A DNA stretch of 64,000 nt from Monosporascus cannonballus (taxonomy: Eukaryota > Ascomycota > Sordariomycetes > Xylariales). Positions 10,561 to 21,539 of the stretch are shown here, one piece after another (position 1 is the first letter of the stretch; every line of letters starts with the position of its first letter). Made by a program: the position numbers and the translations under genes. Where the stretch lies: assembly GCA_004154925.1 (NCBI GenBank), contig QJNS01000210.1:62001-126000 (forward strand). The letters run 5' to 3'. A model generated the notes under the pieces. The model ran no database searches, was not told where the DNA came from, and was given only the letters and a program-made list of their open reading frames with translations.

Positions 10561-12871
10561 AAAAGAATCTTAATCTGGCTGTGTATTCTTTTTGTTATTT
10601 CGCATTAGGTTTTGTAAGTTGGGGTTTTTTGATATCTTAATTTCGAAAACCTCTGAAATTTTTTTATCTTTGATATCGTCCGGCTTGAACGAATCTCTAT
10701 TTGCGGGCCTTTCTAATAGCATATTTAGTACATTAATCGTTTCTACACCGGAACTATATTTTTTTGCCGTATTTATATTGGGTTATTGAAACTAGGGTTA
10801 TTATCGACAAAAAAGGACCTTTTTTTTCCTGGCTCACCTTTTGGTTTTATGCCTTCCGAATAACGGGTTTAAAAAGTAAATCTTCGAAAAGAGTGTTTCC
10901 ATATTTTGAAACTTATACTGGATGCAAAGTATCGGGAAATAATATAAGTATCTTTGCGATATAGCCTTCTAGCTCTGTTCTAACTCGGGATATAAGTAAC
11001 AGGACTTAGGGTATACTAGCCAGCGGAAAATCTTTGCATATCAACACTTATCGTCTAATTCTGAAAATGTTTTTTCGTTTCATCCGGGCCAAAAGTCGTT
11101 ATCTTCTTTAGCTTTAAAATAAATAAAATAATTATCGTAATAACAAACAATAAAATATAATAAATTGTAAGGATTTACTAATACTATCTTTTAGCACATA
11201 ATACGTTCTGGGAGCTTATAAAACTCCGAAAATAATTGTTCGCAGTCGTTAATATTTGGCCGAAACTGGGCGTTCTTTGTATATATCTTACATTTCTGGC
11301 AATTAAAGTAGCACTGGTATTCTAGTTTTATAGCTATTTTAGAGGCCGTTTATTCTGGATAATACTTGCCGGTTTTAATTTTAAAATCCTAGCAAACTGG
11401 ATAATTCTCGTACTTTAGAATGTCGTTTCGGATTTAAATAATTATGGCAATACTAAATTCTGATTAAAAGGAAATCAAACTAATTTCTTTTTTTTCTACC
11501 TTACTATCGGTTTTCTATTTAGCCGCTTTGGCTTTTTTCGGGGTTAAGGAATTTTTTATTTTTTGAAATTCTTTTTGTAGGAGAATAATACTTATTGTTG
11601 AAATGCTCTTTTTGGCTATAATTGAAACATTCTATTTTAAACTTGTTTTTCTTCGGCTTTTTCGAAACGAAACTTATTTTTTTTAAGGTTTACCCTTATC
11701 TTTCTTAGTTCGATTACTAGAGCTTTTATCGTTACTTCGTTTGCCGGTTCCTTTTTTCTTGAAATACCGATTAAAGGTACGTCGGTCGGCAATAATAACA
11801 TTATCAGTATATTTTGCAAAAGATCTAGTTTTAAGGTCTATATATAGCTTATTTTTAACCTAAGACTTTAGGCCGTCATAAAAAGGATAAAATAATGTGT
11901 TTTTCGATAAATTAAAAATGGTTATTAAGCGATTAAACTTAATCGTATATTCGGACGTTAAATTAATTCAGCAAAAGAAATAAAATTGTTTAATTATATA
12001 TTATTCCTTATTTAGGTTTCTAAATAAATGTCGTATTTTCTTTTCGAAATGTTCGTATTTACTTAAATTATAATTTGTAAAATTAAACGATTTTTTAAAT
12101 ACCTTTTTAAGTAATCCGTTAAAATAGGTTCGATCTACAGGCTGATTTGTCCTGTTAATAACTAAAAGCTAACTATTACTTTCTGGTAATTCTTTGTTAA
12201 AGACCTTTCGTAAAATTTAAGATAAAATCGGGCCTGAACCAAAAGTCCGTCTAGGTCCTCAGATCTATTATAGGGCTTAGGGGAGGGGAGGTTGGCTTAT
12301 AGCCCTTAACGTTTGCATTTTATAATAATTAGAGAATTGAATAATTCTTTCACGTATCTGGTTTATACCAAATAATAGTAAGGTCGAGGCCTTTTGCTAT
12401 TAAGCGAACTTAACGTTTTTTAGGGCTTTAAATTTTATTATTAAGATATATAACTTTTAGTTAACAGTCGGCTCTTTTTTTTAAAAAAAACCTTGTTCCA
12501 GATTTCTTTTTAACTTTTTCTTTAGTTTTCTTGTTAGCCTTTTCTCGTTTTAACTGCTGTTTCTAGATTTTAATAATATTCTTAAAAATAGAGATAAGTA
12601 TTACTGAAGTTATAAAAAAGGTTCTCCTTAAAATCGAGTAATAAAGATTGCTATGTTATTAATTAATTATAAAACCTCTTTAATAAAGGATATTCGTCTA
12701 ATTTATTTAATGCCCTTTTAGGGGCCAGTAAAAAGGATCAAATATATTATCTGTTTTTTAAACGTCGTCCTATACTATCTTCTTTATTAAGTTCAAAAGG
12801 ACCTATACTTAACTATGTTTTAAATTATTCGGCGGTAATTAATTAAAGATATTATAGAAATATCGCTAATA
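10561..12871 (-). pseudogene. H gag region, degraded
   Basis: By position between the 5' LTR (right) and the protease this is gag. One open piece, 11637-11819, reads ISRKKEPANEVTIKALVIEL then RKIRVNLKKNKFRFEKAEEK, a charged segment. A Cys/Lys-rich patch near 11270-11330 (QCYFNCQKCKIYTKNAQ) may be a decayed nucleic-acid-binding zinc knuckle, though the spacing does not fit CCHC well. Other frames are closed. Confidence 0.4.
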
Positions 12872-13277
12872 TATTATACATCTATCTAGAAATATAACTA
12901 ACATGCGAAAGAGGTTTTAATTTTCAGATAATAACAAAGCGACAAATAATTTAATAATTTATTTGTTAAAAAATAAAAAGTTTTTTCTTTAATTAAAGAA
13001 CAATATAATTACCCTGAGATTAAAAGCTTAAATTAATAAATAAAAGCGAAACTAAATAAATATTATTTATATAAAAAATCGATTTATTATATCTTCTAAT
13101 TCCTTAAAATAAATATGTCGTAAATTTGATAGATTTCTATAATCTGGACATATATTACTCAGATTAACCAGCTCATCTTGAGAGCCAAGCTTCCTTATCC
13201 GGGGTTCACCCGGAACAGGTCTATGTTAGATCTTAAAAGTCGATTTCCTTAAAAGAGAAACCCCTGTTCCTGTAATA
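12872..13277 (-). repeat. H 5' LTR (right)
   Basis: Begins tattatacatctatctag and ends cccctgttcctgtaata. Partner of 7956-8364. Contains ccggggttcacccgg, a short palindromic segment not preserved in the other copy. Confidence 0.8.
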
Positions 13278-13762
13278 TTTATATATTATATCTATACACA
13301 GTTATATATGACGAAAGTCGTTTGGATTTTAGTTAATTAATATATTATAAATTATTTGTAGCCGTAATAAACACTTTACTTAATCATATTACGAATAATT
13401 AAAATAAGTTTTGAAGTAAAATTTTAATATTTAGTTTAATTGTTCCGTAGATTTGCTACTTTACGGATCATATATTATTAAAAACCTAAATATAACACCG
13501 ATTCATTTAACAAAATGACGTTAAATGAAAAAGTAAAACGTATATTTTTGTATTAAAAATAGCTTTTTGGCATATATTTTTATCGAAATAAAGTTTATTA
13601 AAAACCTAAATTAATTATTTTGCTATTATAATTTAAAAAAGGTAAAAGTACTCATAATTAATGAATTTATTCCTAATTACTCATATTCTATTATAATCGA
13701 TATTGCAAACGAGATTTTTTAATAAAAATAAGTTAATATTTTAAATTATAATATTCTATATT
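13278..13762 (-). pseudogene. Integrase core and N-terminal part of relic L
   Basis: Aligns with the H integrase at about 9700-10190: atctatacacagttatat against gtacatagctgtataaga, and aaatagctttttggcata against cgatgttttctggtatcc. It continues the L integrase begun at 7441-7955 across the H insertion. It ends at the A2 5' LTR. All frames are closed. Confidence 0.5.
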
Positions 13763-13991
13763 TGTTATAACTTAACGGTCTTGGCTTCCTCGTAGACGGT
13801 CGGGCCCACAAAAAAAACAAGCCCCGACTACCGCCAAAAAGTCACGTAACCGGCTTAAAGGACTTAAGGTGCTAAGTACTTTAAGCTTTTTAAGCCGGCA
13901 AAAGGGCTCAAAAGGTTCAATAGGCTTAAAGGTTTAAACCGTCTAAGTACCTTAAGCCAAAACGAGAATATATATGTTTATTATTTCCATA
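13763..13991 (+). repeat. A2 5' LTR, left part
   Basis: Starts tgttataacttaacggtc. U3 region with repeated cttaag/ggcttaa motifs. It breaks off after tttattatttccata, where B inserted; ccata (13987-13991) is the left B target duplication. Confidence 0.9.
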
Positions 13992-14141
13992 TGTTACGGC
14001 ATTAGCAAAGCGGCTTATTTAAGCCGCCGTTTCGCTATATATATGTAAGCGCTACGCGCTTACTAGATAGCTCTCTTCTTTTTTCCTCGTATAACAACAG
14101 AATATCTTCCAGAAACTAAAGAAACGTACAACGCCGTAACA
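13992..14141 (+). repeat. B 5' LTR
   Basis: 150 bp, tgttacggc...gccgtaaca, with two self-complementary arms (gcggcttatttaagccgc and gtaagcgctacgcgcttac). It is followed by gtttgttgcacc, a possible primer-binding site not assigned to a tRNA. Confidence 0.9.
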
Positions 14142-14171
14142 GTTTGTTGCACCTTTAAAAAAAAAAACTTT

Positions 14172-16500
14172 ATGGCAACCTATATAACCTCGTTATAATA
14201 CTGCTTATACCGCGCCCCAGGTCCGCCGCTATTACGTCGCCACCTCGCCATAACATCCCCAGATCTCCTAACCCCTAAAAAAGGTAATATAGGTATTAAT
14301 ACGCTCATCTTTAAATATGGATAAAGCAATAACGTAATATTATTTTTTCGACTTACGAACTCCAAAATATTTTTTCAGGAATTCCTTTACTTAATTACCG
14401 TTACAGCACGGTTTACTTACGACTTTATGCCGTTAAAACGCCTTTTCGAATAATACGAATACCCCTAAAAAATATTTGGGGATATTTTCGCGAATTTTAA
14501 GGAAATTTATTAACGCCTAAAATACGAAAATATTTAAATTAAAAAATAATTTACGAACGTAAAATAATTATTATATAAAAACTGCCAATTTCATAACTAC
14601 CTAATTATTACGAATTAAATTATGGCCAAACGAAATTAATTTCAAAAGTATTTCGTAATTATAAAATAATCGTTATAATAAAAAAAATAATTTGCCTTTA
14701 AAAATTTTTACTTACGGAAATACCTAATTGCCGTAAAACGGTTATTATAATAAGTTACGGCTATAAAAGGCATATTACTATTATTTGCTAATATTTTATT
14801 TGGAATAATTTTACAACCCGGTATTATTTAACCTTTAACGGATTTACGATATACCTTTTTTAAAATAACGGATAATTATCGCTTTTACAGTTTTAAACTA
14901 TTTATATTTAAAAATAACGTTAAAAATCCGATAATCCGTTAAAAAAATATATTAATTAAGATTTCTTAATATGTTTAAAGTTTACGATTAATCAAAATAT
15001 TTATTTTTCGGCCGCAAACCGTATTATATATATAGCTTAATAATTCCAGGGTAATATTTATTTGCATATATGCAATAAAGTTAATAATATAATAATATAA
15101 TTTACGAATTCCGAAACGTAACCGTAAAAATAACAAGATATAAATAATATGTTTTTATTTTTTAATTAAATTTATATTATTATTAATATATTAACCCAGG
15201 TTTATTAGGATTTTTAAACCCTAGAATAAAGTTTAATAATATTCGCCGACTTTATCGATAATTTTATACGCCTGGCCGATTAAAGCCGGTAACCGTTAAT
15301 TTTACGTATTATTGCATTATAATAAAAAGTTAACGAAATACTTTAAAAAACTTTCGTTTTATAAATATAATATTTTGCTCCCGAAAACGATTAAGGGTAA
15401 ATACGGCTTTTTAAAAACTTTTCTAATAATATAATAAATCGAATTTTTTATAAACGTATAATTAAAAGCTAAACCGCTAATAAAATAATATTACAATATT
15501 TGCCGAACGCCTTAACGCCTTCCGGGCCCGAATTTATGTAATTAAATATAATAATAACCAAAATTACCGGGCCTCGTCTTTTTTTAACCAAAGAAAAAAG
15601 GTAACGCCGGCGTAAATTAAATTTTTATATATATTACGGAAAAAAAAATTATTTTTTTATATACCCTAATTAACGCCTGCAATTTATAACAATTAATGTA
15701 ATATTTATAATACTATAACCAAATATTAATACGGCGTAATAAAAAAATATTTAATTTTTAAAATAAATCGCAATTAAAAATATTTATTAAATTATTAAAA
15801 TAATAATAAATTAAATTTATATATATATTTTATAAATCTTAATATATTTTTTTCCGTTTCGTTTTATTTATAATATAACGACGGCGTAATTTTACCGGTA
15901 CGGTTCATAATAAATTACGGATATTTATTTATAAAATTTATTAATAATAATTTCGCGTATTAAAATAATATCTTTTATTATTTAATTTTTTAATTTAATT
16001 AATTTAGATTAGTAAATAAAATTATAGCCAGTTTAATTATAACGGCTTATACGGTATAATTTCGTATAAATTCCGTTATAAAAGGCCTTATTTTTTACCG
16101 ATAATCTTTAAATAATTTTAATATTATTTTTAAGTTATTTTAATTTCGAAAATATAATCCGTTAATCGATTAAATACTGGAAATAATACGTATAAACAAC
16201 GAAACGGTATCGGAATTTTTATTTTTTTTTGTTTTCGGCCGAATTACTTTTTATCTTTTTAACCTTTTTACCTTATTTTAATATTATATTTATAACGGTA
16301 CCATTATTTTACGTTATTAATTTTTTAACGTTTTGTTATATAAAAAACGTAATAATAGATTTTATATTTTTGGCCAGATTTTTCGCCTTTATAAATATAT
16401 TATGCGAAATCGCTATTTTACCTTTTTAATTATTATCCGTAAACGAAACGGTATCGTTAATACCTGCTGCGGTTTTACGTAATATTTTTATTTAAAACGA
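14172..16500 (+). pseudogene. B gag relic
   Basis: An ATG at 14172, 30 bp after the 5' LTR, opens MATYITSL, then a stop where Gln (CAA) likely stood, then YCLYRAPGPPLLRRHLAITS. This is the best candidate Gag start. The rest to about 16500 is AT-rich with many stops and no recognisable knuckle. Assignment rests on position before the RT. Confidence 0.4.
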
Positions 16501-19500
16501 TAATATTAATCCAGATATTAATTTTTTTAGATTATAAGCCTTTTATAATTAAATAACCGAAACGCCTTAATTACGTTGCGTAATTAAAGAAAATATATAA
16601 AAATATTTTGATAACAAACTATCGGTAATAATAGCTAAAATTTTAAAAAAGTTATTATTTAAATATTATAACTTAACGAAGGCGTTTATTTTTCGTAATA
16701 CCGACTTTTTATTACCGTACCAATTTTTCGATTATAAGATCGAATTATTTCCAGCTTAAACGTTACTATATAGCCGCGCGAAAGCTATATCTTTTTATAA
16801 GTTGCTGGCGGTACGGAAATATATCGATAATTACCTAAAAAAGGGCTTTATTTGCTTTAATAATTTTTTAATAATAATTTTTATTTTGTTTGCAAAAAAA
16901 CCGGGAAATAAGGTACATATTTACGTTAATTACCGCGGTTTTAATAATATTACGGTAAAAAACCGTTATTTTATTTTCTTAATCCGGAAAACCCTGGACT
17001 CTTTTTATTCGGCGTAGATATTTATGAAATTCGATATTGTTACTGTTTTTAATTATTTGTATATCGTTTTTGGGGATAAATAAAAAATAATTTTCATAAT
17101 TCGATTCGGGTTATTCGAATATTTTATTATAAATTTTAACATAATAAACGTTTTAAATTCGTTTTAATATTATATTACTTATACGTTATTTAACTTTTTA
17201 AATAAATATATTATAATTTATTTTAACGATATTTTAATTTATAACAATAATAAAAAAAATATAAAAATTATATATGCGAAATAATTCGTTACCTTATAAA
17301 TACGGGATTAATAATTAATATTTGGAAATATAAATTTAACGTAACGAAAATACGTTACTTAAGCCTAATAATCTTTATCGATAATATTATTATAAACCCC
17401 GAAAAAATTAAAATTATTTAACAATAAAAAATTCTCGGAATGTTACGGAAATTATAACGTTTTTTCGATTTTGCAAATTTTTACTAGCGATTTATAAAAA
17501 GTTTTTCGTTAATCATAAAACCCTTAATTATTTTAATAAATAAAACAAAATAAATAGGTTTTTTAACAAAAAATACCGCAATAACTTTTTAATACTTTAA
17601 AAATGTTTTTTTTACGGTACCGGTTTTATTATATTATAACTTTCGGCATAAAATAATTTTAAAAATTGATATTTCCAATTAGGTATTAAAAGAAATATTT
17701 TCGTAATACGATATATTAGGCATTTTACTGCCTATCGTTTTTTTTTAATAAAATATAACTTAATAAAATATAATTACGAGATTTACGATAAAAAATTATT
17801 AGTTATCGTTAAAGTTTTCGAAGAATAACGCCCGAAATTATAAGGGGCCGAAAAACCTATATAGGTTATTACCGATTACAAAAACGTATAATATTTTGTT
17901 ATTATAAAACTTTTAAATTAACGCCAAATTCGTTAATTCGAATTCCTTAATAATTTCCGGTTTTAAATAATTTATAAACCGGGAAAAAAAGTTACGGTTC
18001 CGAACGTATTATCGCGTTAATCCGGTATTCATTTGCGGATCGTTATAATACGATTAACGATAAAATGGCGTACCGATATCGAATAATATTTTTATCCGAA
18101 AGATAAAAAGCCCTTTTTAAGGCATACGCCATAGATATTAATTAACGGATAAACGTATTAATCGATAACGCCTATAAATTATCCATATTAATTAATAATA
18201 TTTTGGTAACATTCGTAAACCTAATTTGCAAATAATTTAAATTAAGCATCCGTAAAGCGTTTAAAGTTACGACAGCCGATTATAAGGTAATATAAAACGT
18301 ATTTATATTAAAAATAAGTTATTTATATTAGGCGATAAAATTTTAAAATTATAAATATTATACCGTAATTATAACATAACATTTATAAATTATTTAAAAC
18401 ATTTTAAAATATACGATTTATTACCACAAAATTATTATTAATTACGTTTATTACGGGATATGGTTACGTTCGGATAAGGTTATTATCTTTATTACCGTAT
18501 TAAAATATTTAAAATTTTGCCGATAAGCTTTTTCGATCTTTTACCCGTTCCGTTCCGCCTATAGAACGATATTTCCGTAAATTACGTCAATTTCTTTCCT
18601 TTTTGTAAAGAATTCGGGCATATTTATAAATAGGTTTTTATAATAATTAATAAATTTACGAAAATACGTTATTTTATTATTATTACGGATATATCCGTAA
18701 TTACTTTCGTTAATAATTTTTTAATATATATTATTTTTATAATATTCCGATTATAATTATATCGGACCGTAATATATAATTTGTTTTAACTTTTTGGAAA
18801 AAATTAAACCAATATTTAAGTATTACGTTTTACGTTTTAATAACTTACCACCTTTAAACCAATAATTAAACGGAAATCGTTAACATGGCAATAAAATAAT
18901 ATTTATAAGATTATTATTCGTTTTACCAAAATAATTAAATAAATTAATTTCCTTTAACCGAATTTATTAATAATAATTACGTATTCAAAATTATTAACGT
19001 TTTGTTATTTTTTTCTAATTATAATTTTTACCTTATTATAAGTATAAAACCGTAACGATTTTCCGAAATTCCTAAAACGTTTATATAGCAAAACAAATAT
19101 ACCAAGATAATAAATTACGCAGATAAATTAAAACAAATTTTAAAAAAAATTAAAGTATTAATAATAAAGACGTAAAACCGATATGCGAAATAAATTAACC
19201 GATACTGTAATAATACTGGTACGTTCGTAAAAAAAACCGGGTTTAAATTAATATATGTTATATTAAATTAAAACGGCTTAATAATAAATTTAACGATAAA
19301 TAAATAAGCTTTTTTGTTATTATTCAGGCATATTTTTACGCCGTAACCATAAAATTATTAATATAATATAAATTATTTTTAATTTTCCATTTTTTTTAAT
19401 TTAACGTTATAAACTAAGTTTTTTAAGGCAAAAAATAATAAACGAAAAATAAAATATTTAAACCGAAAACATTATCGTTATAAATACGGACGATATAAAA

Positions 19501-20000
19501 AACGTTAAATAATATTTTAAAAATTCTTAATTTTTAAAAATATTAAATACAATTTCTAATATAAAGTTAAATAACCGTAATTATATCGTTTTATTTGGGA
19601 ACCGGTTATAATTTTTAAAAAATACGATTTTAATATAACCGAATTTTTTAAAAATAACTTTAATAAAGTTGGGTTACCCGATTAATATTAAATATTATTA
19701 AAATAATAATAAAACATAACGCAAAATATACGTAAAAAAATATTTTATTAAATTAATACCGCGATAACGTTATAATAAAAGCTATATTATATTAAAATTA
19801 ATAAAATTAAATATTAATTCCATTAACGCCAGAAATAATTAAATTATAAAAAACCGGTAACTAAATAATAATATGTTATTATAATAATTGCGTAATACGG
19901 GATAATTTAACCTTAAAAGGAAATATAATATTATAATAATAACGTAATAATTAAAAATTATTAAAATATAAGGAAAATATCGTAATATCGACGTCCACCT
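16501..20000 (+). pseudogene. B pol relic (RT, RNase H, integrase)
   Basis: The open stretch 16802-17017 reads LAVRKYIDNYLKKGFICFNN, VHIYVNYRGFNNITVKNRYF and RKTLDSFYSA, a clear gypsy RT fingers/palm N-terminal segment. The active site lies at 17219-17230 as YFND (Asp to Asn). Near 18540 a segment reads PLPVPFRPYRTI and continues in integrase-core order, with the first catalytic Asp region closed by stops. Family order RT, RNase H, integrase holds. Many RIP stops. Confidence 0.65.
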
Positions 20001-20306
20001 AACTGGGACTTAAAATTACAAAAATAATAACATATATTTTGTTACCGAAAACGCGATTAATTAATATTTATAATTAATATTTTTTATTATTAATAACCAA
20101 AAAAATTTAATTATTTTTTTAATAACGATTTAAATATTACCTTATTATCGCAAAATAAATATTATATTATTATAAAATATATATTTTGGTATATTTACGG
20201 TATTACTTACGGAACGGGGATTATAAATTTATATTAAAGTTTACCGGGCGGTAATTTACGTAAAATAATCGATTTTACTTTTTTATATATAATATTAAAA
20301 ACGTAA

Positions 20307-20960
20307 TTATAACCAGGAAATAATATTAATTTTTTTTACGCCCGTTATACCGAACGTTATACGGTAAGTCTTTTCGGCTGCTTCGAAGGCGGTATAAAGT
20401 CGGAATATCGCCCGGCAAAGTTCCCGACAAAAACCGTTAAGGTACGTATATGTCTCGTCGCCGTCGTCGTCGAGGATCGTCTTGTCGTCGTCGTCGCGGT
20501 TGACGTCGAAGTAGAAATCCACCCAGTGGAGAAAGGTGTCCAAGTCCAGGGAATCGCCCTGGACGCCCTCCGCCGGCTACACGTCGAGGAGTTAGCACAA
20601 CAACAGTACCCCGTGGACGCGACGCCAATACCACGACGCGCTTAGTACAAAGCATGCACTTTGCCGTTGCGGCCGACGCGAAACGGTAGCGGAAAAGGGG
20701 CATTTCTCCAGTATCGGGATTATAGTTAAAAAAGATATATTTAAAACAAATTATGCATGGCCGTTTCGCGTAGACGGGCGTTACGTAAGTAATGTAGGGC
20801 CGGGGAGATATCGTTACGGTAATAAAAAGGAGTTGCAAAACAGAAAACAGAAAGGCGTCGTAAAGATAACGGAAAAGCAAGGAATAAAAGTTAAGGGGAA
20901 ACCTGGTATTTATATCGCGAAAGCAGTAAAAGCGGGTATACGGCAAAATCTAGTCGGGCT
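20307..20960 (-). pseudogene. Antisense ORF of B with GC-rich acidic tail
   Basis: On the strand opposite to pol, before the 3' LTR. The upstream part reads DTGEMPLFRYRFASAATAKC then MLCTKRVV, with surviving Cys at C-x2-C. The downstream part is open at 20307-20543 and reads FLHWVDFYFDVNRDDDDKTI, a second Asp-rich run, then LNGFCRELCRAIFRLYTAFE. The two parts are in different frames, so at least one indel or stop (for example at the TAG near 20577) separates them. GC-rich (20440-20720) in contrast to the AT-rich surroundings. The position equals that of the accessory ORF in A1/A2/D/G/H, though similarity is limited to Cys-rich followed by charged sequence. Function unknown. Confidence 0.45.
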
Positions 20961-21218
20961 AATAATATCCCGCACGACGATATTATTACTTCCGTACCAG
21001 AACTGGCGTTACGCATTTTTTATATAATATCTTGCCATCCGGCTACTGGCGCGGCCTTATTTCGGCTATATCGCGCGTATGCCATATTAACGCTACGATG
21101 TTTTGCGATACCTAATACGCTACCAGCTAACTAAAGTTCGAATCCGGGAAAAGTATTTATATTTTTCATTTTTCTTTTTATGCAATTAGGGATAATTGCC
21201 TTAAAAAAAGAAAGCTAC

Positions 21219-21368
21219 TATTACGGCACTAACAAAGCGGCTTATTTAAACCGCCGTTTCGCTCTATATATATAAACGTTACGCGCTTATTACATAGCTT
21301 TCTTCTTTTTTTCTTATATAATAACAGAATATGTTCCAGAAGCCAAAAAGAAGTACAGCGCCGTAATA
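21219..21368 (+). repeat. B 3' LTR
   Basis: 150 bp, tattacggcactaac...agcgccgtaata; partner of 13992-14141 with RIP-type differences. A purine stretch ttaaaaaaagaaagctac precedes it and may be the PPT. Confidence 0.9.
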
Positions 21369-21539
21369 CTATAATTTAAATAATACCAGCTTATAATAAT
21401 AATTTATTACTTAAAACATTTTTAATATTATAAAACATAATACATTATTATATTTATTACTTAAAATATTACGATATTTCTATTAGTATGAATCCGTACA
21501 ATTTAAATTTAATAATTAATTAAATTTTTAGCCGTTATA
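21369..21539 (+). repeat. A2 5' LTR, right part
   Basis: Continues the LTR after B: ctataatttaaataatacc matches ccataatctagataatacc of the 3' LTR at 27831. Ends ttagccgttata. The first five bases are the right B target duplication. Confidence 0.9.

Larger units (their letters stand above)
7956..13277 (-). mobile_element. Gypsy element H, internally deleted (no RT/RNase H)
   Basis: LTRs of 409 and 406 bp (7956-8364, 12872-13277) enclose 4.5 kb. Minus orientation is shown by the integrase frame, a PPT (complement of tctcttttttaaagatct) next to the left LTR, and the plus-strand accessory ORF. Coding order on the minus strand is gag, protease, integrase, chromodomain; the RT and RNase H that normally lie between protease and integrase are absent. 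No target duplication was matched (gaatc versus tttat). Less heavily mutated than its neighbours. Confidence 0.75.
13992..21368 (+). mobile_element. Gypsy element B, nested in A2 LTR
   Basis: 7377 bp with 150-bp LTRs (13992-14141, 21219-21368) that begin tgttacggcattagc and end gcgccgtaaca before decay. Target duplication CCATA on the left and CTATA on the right (21369-21373), a single C-to-T difference consistent with RIP after insertion. Removing B restores a continuous LTR matching 27653-28003. Plus orientation from the RT and integrase frames. Nearly all surviving cytosines in its body are in CpG. Confidence 0.9.

Noticed and set aside
10347..10964. Three overlapping plus-strand ORFs at 10347-10640, 10592-10789 and 10764-10964
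   Set aside because: They lie opposite the minus-strand protease and gag of H and show no motif.
20437..20946. 169-codon minus-strand ORF taken as one intact protein
   Set aside because: Its C-terminal Arg-rich part is the wrong frame of the Asp-rich segment that is open at 20307-20543. The ORF is a composite of two frames.
21060..21160. tRNA gene suggested by gttcgaatccggg
   Set aside because: A TPsiC-like box is present on the plus strand, but the only D-arm-like sequence is on the minus strand and the pieces cannot form one cloverleaf.
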